This document shows positions 1 through 8,847 of a stretch of 64,000 nt of DNA, in pieces; the stretch's first letter is position 1, and each line of letters opens with the position of its first letter. This stretch comes from Mucilaginibacter sp. 14171R-50 (GTDB lineage Bacteria; Bacteroidota; Bacteroidia; Sphingobacteriales; Sphingobacteriaceae): assembly GCF_010093045.1 (NCBI RefSeq), contig NZ_CP048115.1, positions 744,001 to 808,000 of the forward strand. Direction: 5' to 3'. The notes under the pieces were generated by a model, which was not told the DNA's origin, ran no database searches, and saw only the letters and a list, made by a program, of their open reading frames with translations. The translations under genes and the position numbers were made by a program.

Positions 1-1
1 C

Positions 2-2881
2 CTGACCCTGGCCCGCGACCCCAACCCTATTACCGGCCTAACCGGCAAAGTTGCAGGCTTATCTGTTGGTCCGTCAGCAGAGCTTTTGGGCGCGCCAAGC
101 GTAAGGTTACGTGGTAACGCCATATCGCTTTATGTGGTAGATGGTTTCCCTATCAATACAGATACCTACAACATCAGCCCCGATGACATTGAAACTTATA
201 CCGTGCTAAAAGGCCCTGCAGCTGCGGCGCTTTACGGTAACCGCGCATCATACGGTGCAATCCTGATCACCACTAAAAAGGGTAACAAGAACAAAAAAGG
301 CCTTACTGTTGATATAAACAGTAGTACCGTTATAAACGATGGCTTTTTAGCCTTCCCTCGCGTACAGCATTCATACGGTGCAGGCGAAAACACCTTTTAC
401 AAATTTGTTGATGGTAAAGGTGGTGCACCCGGCGGTGTGGATGCCGACTACGATGTTTGGGGGCCTTACTTTGCAGGCCAGTTAATTGAACAGTATGACA
501 GCCCGGTTATCAACGGCGTTCGGCAGGCTACCCCGTACACTGCCCGTGGCGCAAACAACCTTAACAACTTTTTACGTACCGGTTATCAAACCAACAACAA
601 CGTTGCGTTAAGCGCTAACGGCGATAATTACACTGTACGGCTATCTGCATCGCAACAGCATCAAAGCAGCTACATCCCCGAGCAATATCTGGATATTGCA
701 AACGCTAACATCTACGCATCGTTTAACCCAAATCCCCGCTGGAAATTTGAAGGTAACGTAAACTTTAACCGTCAGACTACCGACAACTTCCCCGACGTAC
801 AATACGGTCCCAACAGCCTGATCTATAACATTGCTGTATGGACCGGTGCCGACTGGGATGTTAACGCGCCCGATATCAAGGCTATCTGGCAGCCGGGCAA
901 GGTTGGTGTGCAATCACAATTTGCAGAATATACCCGTTATCACAACCCCTGGTTAATGGTTAAAGAGTGGACACGCGGCCACTATAAAAATAATACTACA
1001 GGTTATTTACTGGGCAACTATAAGATCAACAACAACTTAAACGTTACGCTGCGTTCGCAGATTGATACCTATGACCTGTTACGTACCGAAAAGATGCCTT
1101 ATTCGGCACACCCCTACGGCCGTGAGGGCAACCTGGGCGACTACCGTGAAGATCGCCGTAACCTGTTTGACAACAACACGGAGTTGATGGTTAACTATGA
1201 TTATACCGTAGCCAAGTTCTTAAACCTGTCGGGTTTAGTTGGTGGTAACATGCGTAATCTGAGCTACAACTCAAACTGGACTTCGACTGATTACCTTAAT
1301 GTGCCCGGTGTGTACTCGTTCAGTAATTCTATGAATCCTGTACAATCAACCAGCTTCAGGTCTGATATGCGTGTGTTAAGCGCTTACTACTCATTGGATG
1401 CAAGCCTGGGTAAATACGCTACCATCTCGAGCACAGGCCGTATCGATAAATCATCAGCATTTCAGGTGCCAACCACTTATTATTATCCAAGTGTATCGGT
1501 ATCTACGGTATTGTCTGACTATATACCAGTACCCCAAGCTATCAGCTTCCTGAAAGCACGTGCATCTTTCTCAAACATCCGGTCTGATGCCACTGCAACA
1601 ACCATTGGCCCCGCGCCATTCAGTTCAATCACTGTATTTGACGGCAGCACGGGTGAGTCATTATATGATAACCCGCTTGGCTACGGCACAACATACAATT
1701 CGCCGTACAATGGTCCGTCGTACGCGTTGAACACGTCTTTTTCAACAAGCAAGCCATATAACAGCCAAACCGCCGGTTATGCAACCGATTATCTATTTCA
1801 GCAGGGTATTAAAACCTCTACACGTGTAAACTACGAGGAAGGTTTGGATATTAAGTTTTTCCAAAATCGTTTGGGTGTAAGCGGTACTACCTTTCAATAC
1901 ATTGATGGCCCGCAGATCCTGGCTAACTCCATCTCAACTGCATCAGGTTATAGGGTAGAGTACGTTAACGCGTTAAAAACCAAGAAGACGGGTTATGAAG
2001 TATCGCTCCAGGGCACCCCTATCAAAAATATGGGTGGTTTTACCTGGAATGTTTTAGCCAACATCTCAAGTTTCAAAGAAGTTTACAAAGAGCTTCCTGA
2101 AGGACAGGACACTTACGCCACTTTTTTTAAAGCGGGTGACCGTACCGACAAATTGTACGGCACGGCTTTCGTAAAAACGCCGGATGGGCAGATCATTAAC
2201 GACGAAGCCGGCAAACCGCTTATTAATCCCGTTGCGCAATACCTGGGCAACATGAACGCCAAATATGCGTGGAGTGTTTACAACAAGTTACAATATAAGA
2301 GCCTGAGCCTGGGCTTCCAGTTCGATGGTTCTGTAGGCGGCGTAATTGTAGATTATATGCACAACAAAACTATGCGCGGCGGCGCCAACATTGAAACCGC
2401 AGAAGGCGCCTTAGGTGCAGCACGTTACCAGGATTGGTCGAACTACGGCAAGGCCGGATATGCGGGCAGCTATATTGGCGAAGGTGTGCAAATATCGAAC
2501 GGTGGTGTTATCAATTATGATTCAAACACCGGCGCTGTACTTAACTATGGCGACCTGCAATACAAGAAAAACGGCTCAAAAACATTTGTACAAGATTACG
2601 TAAGTAAATACTACAATGCTGATGAGGCAAACCTGATGAGCAAAACCTTTTCCAAGCTGCGTGAGGTTACCTTAGGCTTCGATTTCCCTAAGCAATTGCT
2701 GCAAAAAACCTTTATCCAGAAAGCATCAATATCAATTTACGGCCGTAACCTGCTTTATTTTTATAAAGACAAACGCTTTAAAGATGTTGACCTTGACCAG
2801 TATAACTATGCGGCAGGCTTAACAGGCTTACAATCGCCAACTGTACGCAGTTATGGTTTTAACCTGAATGTATCATTTTAA
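2..2881 (+). CDS. SusC/RagA-type TonB-dependent outer-membrane receptor (5'-truncated)
   Basis: Outer-membrane TonB-dependent receptor that imports the ligand captured by the SusD lipoprotein encoded 20 bases downstream. The frame is open from the first base of the window, so the signal peptide, the carboxypeptidase-like N-domain and the start of the plug are missing; the TTG near position 86 is internal. What remains starts in the plug, where GKVAGLSV, VDGFPI and LKGPAAAALYGNRAS are typical of SusC. The rest is a long aromatic-rich beta-barrel ending in NLNVSF, with the C-terminal Phe used for barrel assembly. The following susD and phosphoesterase genes suggest a small uptake locus. The ligand cannot be read from the sequence. 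Confidence 0.95.
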   Translation: MTLARDPNPITGLTGKVAGLSVGPSAELLGAPSVRLRGNAISLYVVDGFPINTDTYNISPDDIETYTVLKGPAAAALYGNRASYGAILITTKKGNKNKKGLTVDINSSTVINDGFLAFPRVQHSYGAGENTFYKFVDGKGGAPGGVDADYDVWGPYFAGQLIEQYDSPVINGVRQATPYTARGANNLNNFLRTGYQTNNNVALSANGDNYTVRLSASQQHQSSYIPEQYLDIANANIYASFNPNPRWKFEGNVNFNRQTTDNFPDVQYGPNSLIYNIAVWTGADWDVNAPDIKAIWQPGKVGVQSQFAEYTRYHNPWLMVKEWTRGHYKNNTTGYLLGNYKINNNLNVTLRSQIDTYDLLRTEKMPYSAHPYGREGNLGDYREDRRNLFDNNTELMVNYDYTVAKFLNLSGLVGGNMRNLSYNSNWTSTDYLNVPGVYSFSNSMNPVQSTSFRSDMRVLSAYYSLDASLGKYATISSTGRIDKSSAFQVPTTYYYPSVSVSTVLSDYIPVPQAISFLKARASFSNIRSDATATTIGPAPFSSITVFDGSTGESLYDNPLGYGTTYNSPYNGPSYALNTSFSTSKPYNSQTAGYATDYLFQQGIKTSTRVNYEEGLDIKFFQNRLGVSGTTFQYIDGPQILANSISTASGYRVEYVNALKTKKTGYEVSLQGTPIKNMGGFTWNVLANISSFKEVYKELPEGQDTYATFFKAGDRTDKLYGTAFVKTPDGQIINDEAGKPLINPVAQYLGNMNAKYAWSVYNKLQYKSLSLGFQFDGSVGGVIVDYMHNKTMRGGANIETAEGALGAARYQDWSNYGKAGYAGSYIGEGVQISNGGVINYDSNTGAVLNYGDLQYKKNGSKTFVQDYVSKYYNADEANLMSKTFSKLREVTLGFDFPKQLLQKTFIQKASISIYGRNLLYFYKDKRFKDVDLDQYNYAAGLTGLQSPTVRSYGFNLNVSF

Positions 2882-2901
2882 ATAACTGATAAGCGTTAAA
2901 C

Positions 2902-4500
2902 ATGAAAACGATATTAAAAAAATATATACTGCCGGCAGCCTTGCTGCTTTCAGTTACCGGTTGTAAAAAAAGCTTTGACGAGCTTACTAAAAATACAAAC
3001 CTGCCTAATAATGTACCGGCTTCGTTACTATTCAATGGTGTGCTAAACAGCACTGCCGAACTGCCCGACGGCCAGAACGAAGTTTACGACCAATATTATC
3101 TGTATAACTATGATTACTACGGAAACAACCGGTATGACTTTGGCGGCGGTGATAATTATTACACCACACTTAAAAATGTGGTGGAAATGGAGAAGCAGGC
3201 CGCCGCTACAGGTGGCGCGGCCATTAATCCGTATGAAGCGATAGGCAAGTTTTTTAAAGCTTATCTGTTTAGCAAAATGAGCCTGGAGATGGGCGATATT
3301 CCAATGACTGAAGCTTTAAAAGGCCTGGATAACCTGGAGCCGGTTTACGATGCTCAGAAAATGGTGATGCTACAGTCATTAGACTGGTTGGAGAGTGCAA
3401 ACAGTGACCTGGGCCAGCTGATAGCAAAACCGGATGGCTTTGGTACAGGCGAAGGCGCCGTTTTAAAGAATGACATTTATTTTGGCGGCGATCTTAAAAA
3501 GTGGCAAAAAACTGTGAACGCATTGTATGTACGTTTACTGCTCCACCTGAGTAATAAAACCACTGACGCCGATTTAAAAGTGACTACCCGCTTCGCAAGC
3601 ATTGTTAATAATCCTTCAAAATATCCTTTAATGGAAAGCAACGCGGATAATATGCAATATGTGTTTTTAGCGCCGAACAACTTTTATCCGATGAACCCGA
3701 ATAACTTTGGGCAAAGCGGTTCACGTAAAAACATGTCGTCAACATATGTAGGTTTGCTTACAACGCTTAAAGACCCGCGCATATTTGTAACCGCCGAGCC
3801 CGCCCGCGACCTGGTGGATAAGCAAAAGAAAAGCCCTACTGATTTTGCCTCCTTTATTGGGGCAAATCCGGGCGAAGACCAGGGCACTATGTACAACAAC
3901 GCTGGTTTGCAGAAATACTCGTTCATTAACCGTAAGCATTTCTACTCAACTTACACCGGCGAGCCAAGCATACAAATTGGCTATCCCGAGTTAATGTTCA
4001 ATATAGCCGAAGGCATTAATCGTGGTTGGGCAAGCGGTAATGCAGAAACGTATTACCAAAACGGTATCAAAGCTTCAATGGCGTCATACGGCATCCCCGA
4101 AAACGGTACCTTCACAGCCTATTTTTACCGCCCGGGTTCAACAAGTGTTACAAGCGATGCCAATTACGATACCTTCCCGATTACAGTAGCATTTAACACT
4201 TATTACAACCAGGACGCCGTTAAGTATGAGGCAGGGAATGCAGGTATAACTAAAATATTGCAGCAAAAATATATTGCGTTATTCCGCCATTCAGGGTTAG
4301 AATCGTATTTCACTAACCGTCGTACGGGTGTGCCTACTTTTACTAGCGGCCCGGGTACAGGTAACAGCTCTCGTATAGCGAAACGTTTCAGATACCCGGA
4401 TGCTGAGCGCGTGTCAAACGCTAAAAATTACAAGGCTGCTTTACAAAGCCAGTTTGGTGGTAATGACGACATCAATGGCGTTATGTGGATCTTAAAATAA
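2902..4500 (+). CDS. SusD/RagB-family surface lipoprotein
   Basis: Ligand-binding outer-membrane lipoprotein that forms the lid of the SusC transporter encoded just upstream. The N-terminus is a lipoprotein signal (MKTILKKYILPAALLLSVTG) with the lipobox Cys at about residue 21, followed by KKSFDELTKNTNLPNNVPA. That opening and the 532-residue length fit the SusD-like_2 branch (PF12771) better than classical starch SusD. The remainder is the expected helical TPR-like fold with few sequence motifs. It shares a transcript with the receptor (20-base gap) and is followed by a strong terminator. The substrate is unknown; the neighbouring phosphoesterase hints at a phosphorylated ligand, but this is inference only. 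Confidence 0.92.
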   Translation: MKTILKKYILPAALLLSVTGCKKSFDELTKNTNLPNNVPASLLFNGVLNSTAELPDGQNEVYDQYYLYNYDYYGNNRYDFGGGDNYYTTLKNVVEMEKQAAATGGAAINPYEAIGKFFKAYLFSKMSLEMGDIPMTEALKGLDNLEPVYDAQKMVMLQSLDWLESANSDLGQLIAKPDGFGTGEGAVLKNDIYFGGDLKKWQKTVNALYVRLLLHLSNKTTDADLKVTTRFASIVNNPSKYPLMESNADNMQYVFLAPNNFYPMNPNNFGQSGSRKNMSSTYVGLLTTLKDPRIFVTAEPARDLVDKQKKSPTDFASFIGANPGEDQGTMYNNAGLQKYSFINRKHFYSTYTGEPSIQIGYPELMFNIAEGINRGWASGNAETYYQNGIKASMASYGIPENGTFTAYFYRPGSTSVTSDANYDTFPITVAFNTYYNQDAVKYEAGNAGITKILQQKYIALFRHSGLESYFTNRRTGVPTFTSGPGTGNSSRIAKRFRYPDAERVSNAKNYKAALQSQFGGNDDINGVMWILK

Positions 4501-4515
4501 TTAAATACTTAATAC

Positions 4516-4552
4516 AAACGGCCGTTATTGTTAACGGCCGTTTCCATTTTTT
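4516..4552 (+). terminator. Rho-independent terminator after susD
   Basis: A perfect 12-bp inverted repeat (4516-4527 pairing with 4532-4543, loop TTGT) with core CGGCCG is followed by a T-rich run at 4547-4552. It ends the susC-susD transcript just before the phosphoesterase gene, whose start codon lies at 4559. The phosphoesterase therefore depends on read-through or on a very compact promoter. Confidence 0.85.
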
Positions 4553-4558
4553 ATATTT

Positions 4559-5650
4559 ATGAAAAAGTTGCTTTTAACCCTTTCAATAGCCGCCGCATTT
4601 ACCGGCAGTTTCGCCCAAAGTCATCGCACACAAAACGTGGTAATAGTTACCCTTGATGGCATGCGTTGGCAGGATGTGTTTCGCGGAGCGGATTCAGCGC
4701 TGATCAATTCAAAATATACCGCTGACAACGAAGATGTAAAAAAGCGTTTCTGGGCAGTTTCCGCTCCCGAGCGCCGCAAATTGCTATTCCCGTTCCTATG
4801 GTCGGAGGTTAGCAGCAAGGGCCAGGTCTATGGCAACCGCGATCTGGGAAACAAAGATGAAGTGGCAAACAAATATCACTTCTCTTACCCCGGTTATAGT
4901 GAGATATTCACTGGTTTTCCGGATGAACGAATGAACACCAACGACCCAATTGTTAATCCAAACATGAATGTGCTTGAGTTTATCAACAAACAAAAAGGCT
5001 TTGAAGGCAAGGTTGCTGCGTTTTCATCATGGGAGCGCTTTCCGCAGATCCTAAATGTCTGGCGTTCTAAATTACCCGTATACTCCGGTTATGCTGATAT
5101 TAAAAACGCCGACGCTAACCCTCGCCTAAAGTATCTGAACGAGCTGCAGCACAATGTCCCCAAATACCTGGGCGACTCTACCCGGTCTGATTTTATTACC
5201 TATGAATATACCAAAGAGTACATGAAACAATATAAACCCCGTGTTTTATACATGGCTTTTGACGAAACCGACGATATGGCTCACGAAGGCAATTACAAGT
5301 TATATCTGGAGCGTGCAAAACAGGAAGACGGCTTTATCAGGCACCTTTGGGAGCTGATACAGAGCGACCCCTTCTATAAGGACAAAACCACCCTGCTGAT
5401 CACATGCGACCATGGCCGTGGCGAGCAGCCTTTAGACACCTGGCGCAGCCATGGTGCTGATGTTGAAAATTCAGAACAAACCTGGTTTGCCGTTATTGGC
5501 CCGGATACTAAGCCAACAGGCGAGTTAAAAACCCAAACCACTACCTATCATAAGCAACTGGCACAGACCATTGCCCAATTGCTTGGCTTGGATTTTAAGA
5601 AAAACGCTGGGCATGAAGTGGGCGACGCAATCAGTACAGTTTTGAAGTAG
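4559..5650 (+). CDS. Secreted alkaline-phosphatase-superfamily phosphoesterase
   Basis: Predicted periplasmic metal-dependent phosphoesterase of the alkaline phosphatase/type I phosphodiesterase superfamily. Residues 1-19 form a cleavable signal peptide ending in SFAQ. The metal-site pattern is present: Asp33 in VTLDGMRW, a probable nucleophile Ser109 in FSYPGYSEIFTG, Asp235 and His242 in AFDETDDMAHEG, Asp284-His285 in ITCDHGRG, and His298 in RSHGA. Length 363 residues, complete. It follows susCD but lies beyond a terminator. The substrate may be a nucleotide, phosphodiester or phosphonate; nothing in the sequence decides this. Confidence 0.85.
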   Translation: MKKLLLTLSIAAAFTGSFAQSHRTQNVVIVTLDGMRWQDVFRGADSALINSKYTADNEDVKKRFWAVSAPERRKLLFPFLWSEVSSKGQVYGNRDLGNKDEVANKYHFSYPGYSEIFTGFPDERMNTNDPIVNPNMNVLEFINKQKGFEGKVAAFSSWERFPQILNVWRSKLPVYSGYADIKNADANPRLKYLNELQHNVPKYLGDSTRSDFITYEYTKEYMKQYKPRVLYMAFDETDDMAHEGNYKLYLERAKQEDGFIRHLWELIQSDPFYKDKTTLLITCDHGRGEQPLDTWRSHGADVENSEQTWFAVIGPDTKPTGELKTQTTTYHKQLAQTIAQLLGLDFKKNAGHEVGDAISTVLK

Positions 5651-5774
5651 CCCAAGAATCTACCTGCGCATTTTTAACAGCACTTAAACGGTCTAAACTT
5701 GCGCAGGTTATGCAAATGTACATATCGCGAAAATCCACCTTGGTTGTCTGACCTGTTGAATGTTTGTCATTCAC

Positions 5775-5862
5775 TTCCAAATAAATTTTCCTGTTACGAG
5801 ACCCTAAAACAAAACGCCGATCGCTATAAGAGATCGGCGTTTATTGTAGGCCGTAGGGGAAT
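5775..5862. repeat. Distal copy of a tRNA-Glu-3'-end/terminator repeat (candidate att-like site)
   Basis: This segment is an imperfect direct copy of 16119-16211. Matching parts, in order, are an AT-rich stretch, a TTACG-GACCC word, a hairpin with stem AAACGCCGATC (5812-5822 with 5832-5842), and 5847-5862, which matches the last 16 positions of the tRNA-Glu gene with one mismatch. Only the acceptor and part of the T arm remain, so it is not a functional tRNA. The two copies bracket the whole kdp region. The 321-base gap between 5650 and 5972 contains nothing else I can support. Confidence 0.7.
5812..5842 (-). terminator. Hairpin terminator downstream of the kdp-region histidine kinase
   Basis: An 11-bp perfect stem (5812-5822 with 5832-5842) with a nine-base loop and A/T flanks. 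Read on the minus strand it comes about 130 bases after the kinase stop codon and ends in a short T run, so it probably terminates the kdp transcript. It is a near copy of the hairpin that follows tRNA-Glu at 16158-16193. Confidence 0.6.
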
Positions 5863-5971
5863 AAGATTAGATTGTCCATGGGCATTTTCAGCGCCATAAA
5901 GCATTATCCCGACATGATTCAACTTATTTCGGCATGAATTGCACTCTACCCATTTTTTGCGCTATCGAAAT

Positions 5972-7720
5972 TTACGCTGATGGCAAACTAAATCCGAAAG
6001 TGCTCCCCTCGCCAATGGCGCTTTTAAGCCATATTCGGCCGTTTTGTGCTTCAATAAAGTCTTTTGATATAGCCAGCCCCAAGCCGGAGCCCGATTTATT
6101 CTGGCCATCCGTTGGTACCTGGAAATAGCGGTCGAACAAACGTTTTTGATATTGTTCATCAATACCTTTACCTAAATCTTTTACTGAAAACTCCACCTCG
6201 TTACCTTTTTTGATAGTTGATATAATAACCTTTGATTTCTCAGCGCTATAACGTAATGCATTCGACAGGAAGTTAACCAACACCCAGGCTGTTTTTTCCA
6301 CGTCGACGTTTACCTGGGGCAGCTCCGAATCATTAACTACTTCCAGTTTTACACCTTTCTGCTCGGCCTGAAATTTTACGGATGTTATGGCATAATCTAC
6401 GATCTCTTGAGGTTGCACCGGTACAAAATTCAGTTGAATGTTGCCGGTTTCTACCTGCGACAGCTCTAATAATTCACTTGTGATTTTAAGCAGGCGGTCG
6501 TTGTCGTCGTTAATGTGTTCCAACAGTTGTTGCTGCTCGGTGTTAATGTGGCCTACACGTTCGTCCTTCAACAATTTCAAACTCATTTTAATGGATGATA
6601 TAGGCGTTTTTAATTCGTGCGAAATGGTAGCTATAAAATTGGTTTTCGCTTCATCGCGTTCCTTGAACTCGGTAATGTTGCGCAGGGTGTAAACTTTGCC
6701 GGCAGAGTTTTTGGCAAATGTTAAGGCTTGCTTTTTATCTGATGATATATTTGGAACATTGATCTCGCGAGACTCCATCTGGAAGTAAGAATCCTTACCA
6801 TCAACCACAATTTTTAAAGGTTTGATGTTGCTGCCTTCGTTGATAATATACCTGAACAATTCGTTGTTTTTGGCAATATCATCGGCAGAGGCACCTTCTA
6901 TCTTTTGGGCATTTAAATTGAGGATTTTCATGGCCGCAGTGTTAACAAACAGTAACTCCTGCTTCTCGTTCACCCCTATAATTGCCTCATGCATTTGCTC
7001 GATAATGGTTTCTATCCGAAGCTTTGACGACATTATCTTAGAGAGGTTGCTGTTTTCCCACTCGTCGAGGCGTTCGGCCATATCGTTAAAGGCGTTGGCG
7101 ACCTCGGCAAATTCGTCGTTCTTGTCAAAATGGATGCGTTGCTTATAATTCTTTAGCCCGATTGCCCTGATACCTATTAATAATGTATTTAAGGGCTTAG
7201 AAATAAACCCCGGAAAATTTACACTAAAACTGAACAGGACCAAAAAAGTAAATCCACCAACCAGCCCCAAAAACAGCGTTGCATTGGTTACTGATGCGCG
7301 TGCTTTGTTGTCCTTACGAATAATGGCCTGCATGTTTAAGTTTTCGATATCACTTAAAATTTTCCTAATATTACGCGCTGTTTCACGTTGCACACTGATT
7401 TCGGGGGTAGCCATCAGAAGCCTAAAATCTATCCGCAGCCTATGTGTGAGAAAAGCTTCACCGGGCTCGGTAATATTAGTTTCTTGTTGTTCCAGGTATA
7501 TATTGAATTTATTAATGGCGGAATTGTTAAGGGGAAAATCATTATTATCTAAAACACCGCGCATTTGGCGAGCAAAGCTTAGCGACTCATAGTTGTTTTG
7601 GAGGATAACCTTTGAGTTCTCTGAAATATCGTGAATGTAGTAAACGGCAGTAGCGCCAAAGAACAGCACAACGATGAACAGAAAACCAAACCCCAACCGC
7701 AGTTTATTTTTTACTTTCAT
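5972..7720 (-). CDS. Membrane sensor histidine kinase of the kdp cluster (HAMP-PAS-HisKA-HATPase)
   Basis: Inner-membrane histidine kinase of 582 residues. A first membrane helix at about 10-28, a short extracytoplasmic segment and a second helix at about 147-168 are followed by HAMP (about 172-222), PAS (about 235-355) and the transmitter, with phospho-acceptor His368 in ATISHELKTP, an N box (VNFLSNALRYSA), G1 (VKDLGKGID) and G2 (GSGLGLAIS). Its start overlaps the stop of the KdpD sensor-domain gene by 4 bases (ATGA). In enterobacteria KdpD is one protein; here the kinase half is separate. The likely partner is the NtrC-type regulator at 14705-16033, since no KdpE is present. Pairing is inferred from context. 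Confidence 0.9.
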   Translation of the reverse strand: MKVKNKLRLGFGFLFIVVLFFGATAVYYIHDISENSKVILQNNYESLSFARQMRGVLDNNDFPLNNSAINKFNIYLEQQETNITEPGEAFLTHRLRIDFRLLMATPEISVQRETARNIRKILSDIENLNMQAIIRKDNKARASVTNATLFLGLVGGFTFLVLFSFSVNFPGFISKPLNTLLIGIRAIGLKNYKQRIHFDKNDEFAEVANAFNDMAERLDEWENSNLSKIMSSKLRIETIIEQMHEAIIGVNEKQELLFVNTAAMKILNLNAQKIEGASADDIAKNNELFRYIINEGSNIKPLKIVVDGKDSYFQMESREINVPNISSDKKQALTFAKNSAGKVYTLRNITEFKERDEAKTNFIATISHELKTPISSIKMSLKLLKDERVGHINTEQQQLLEHINDDNDRLLKITSELLELSQVETGNIQLNFVPVQPQEIVDYAITSVKFQAEQKGVKLEVVNDSELPQVNVDVEKTAWVLVNFLSNALRYSAEKSKVIISTIKKGNEVEFSVKDLGKGIDEQYQKRLFDRYFQVPTDGQNKSGSGLGLAISKDFIEAQNGRIWLKSAIGEGSTFGFSLPSA

Positions 7721-8844
7721 GATAGTATCACTAAATCAATTTGATTTGCTGCTATATTTTTAAGCAGCTCGTTAAATACCGCTGTTCGCAAAATAACCTG
7801 GAACAGGCTCAGGTGCGGTTTACCAATGCAAATGGTAGTAATATCGCGCTCGTTTGCTACCCGCATAATGGTTTGCGTTATCTGGTCGCTTTTCATTTTC
7901 ATAACCTCGGCACCTAGTTCTGTTGCCAGTTTAAAGTTATTAATTAAATGGCGTTGCTTATCTAACTTTATGCGCTCCATGCTTTCGCTGCTGCTTTGTA
8001 CATAGAGCACTATCCATGTCGAGCGGTAGTAGGACGCCAGGCGCGCTGTTTTACGGATTACGATCTTGGCGGTTTCCGCATTGGATGATATGCAGGCCAG
8101 GAAACGCTCGGGGCGCAACTTAATTTGTTTGGGTATTTCGGTATCTATCTTCCGTTCGAGGTGATGTGCCACTTCTTGTAGCGCTATCTCACGGAGCTGC
8201 AAGATCTTATCGTTACGGAAAAAGTTTTGCAATGCCCGCTCAATCTTTGATCTTTCATAGACCTTTCCGTCCTTTAGGCGGCCTATCAGCTCGTCGGCGG
8301 TAAGGTCGATGTTAACGATCTCGTCCGCCATTTCCAGGATCTTATCGGGAATGCGTTCGGTTATGGGGACGCCGGTAATTTTCTCTATCTCCTGGTTAAG
8401 ACTTTCAAGGTGTTGGATGTTTACGGCTGTAATAACGCTAATGCCGGCTTCCAGTATATCGGCTACATCCTGCCAGCGCTTGCTGTTTTTGCTGCCTTCA
8501 ATATTGCTGTGGGCCAGTTCATCAACCACCACTACTTCCGGGTGGCGGTTCAGGATGGCTTGCAGGTCCATCTCTTCCAGCTCTTTGCCTTTGTAAAATA
8601 CTTTACGGCGGGCTATAAGTGGTAAACCTGCAAGCAATGCATGTGTTTCAGGGCGGTTATGGGTTTCTATGTATCCTATCTGGATGCCTATCCCGTTTCG
8701 CAAAAGGGCATGCGCTTCCTGCAACATACGGTAACTTTTACCCACGCCGGCGCTCATCCCAATATAAATTTTGAGCTTACCCCTGCGCGACCTCTTTACC
8801 AGGTCTATAAAGTCTTTTACCGTATTGTCGTTTTCTTTGCTCAT
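7717..8844 (-). CDS. kdpD: Stand-alone KdpD N-terminal sensor protein (KdpD + USP domains)
   Basis: Cytoplasmic protein of 375 residues equivalent to only the N-terminal part of enterobacterial KdpD (about 890 residues). It has the KdpD signature with Walker A at 29-37 (GMSAGVGKS) and Walker B in VVVVDELAHSN, then a universal-stress-protein-like domain from about residue 245 (RFLACISSNAETAKIVIRK). There are no membrane helices and no transmitter. In E. coli this domain binds ATP and modulates kinase output to K+ limitation; here it presumably acts in trans on the kinase translated from the overlapping gene. It sits three bases after the porin stop. A split kdpD is common in Bacteroidota. Confidence 0.9.
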   Translation of the reverse strand: MSKENDNTVKDFIDLVKRSRRGKLKIYIGMSAGVGKSYRMLQEAHALLRNGIGIQIGYIETHNRPETHALLAGLPLIARRKVFYKGKELEEMDLQAILNRHPEVVVVDELAHSNIEGSKNSKRWQDVADILEAGISVITAVNIQHLESLNQEIEKITGVPITERIPDKILEMADEIVNIDLTADELIGRLKDGKVYERSKIERALQNFFRNDKILQLREIALQEVAHHLERKIDTEIPKQIKLRPERFLACISSNAETAKIVIRKTARLASYYRSTWIVLYVQSSSESMERIKLDKQRHLINNFKLATELGAEVMKMKSDQITQTIMRVANERDITTICIGKPHLSLFQVILRTAVFNELLKNIAANQIDLVILS

Positions 8845-8847
8845 GCT

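Noticed and set aside
5699..5899. 66-codon frame across the susCD/kdp gap
   Set aside because: It runs through the terminator hairpin and tRNA remnant and has no plausible start or composition.
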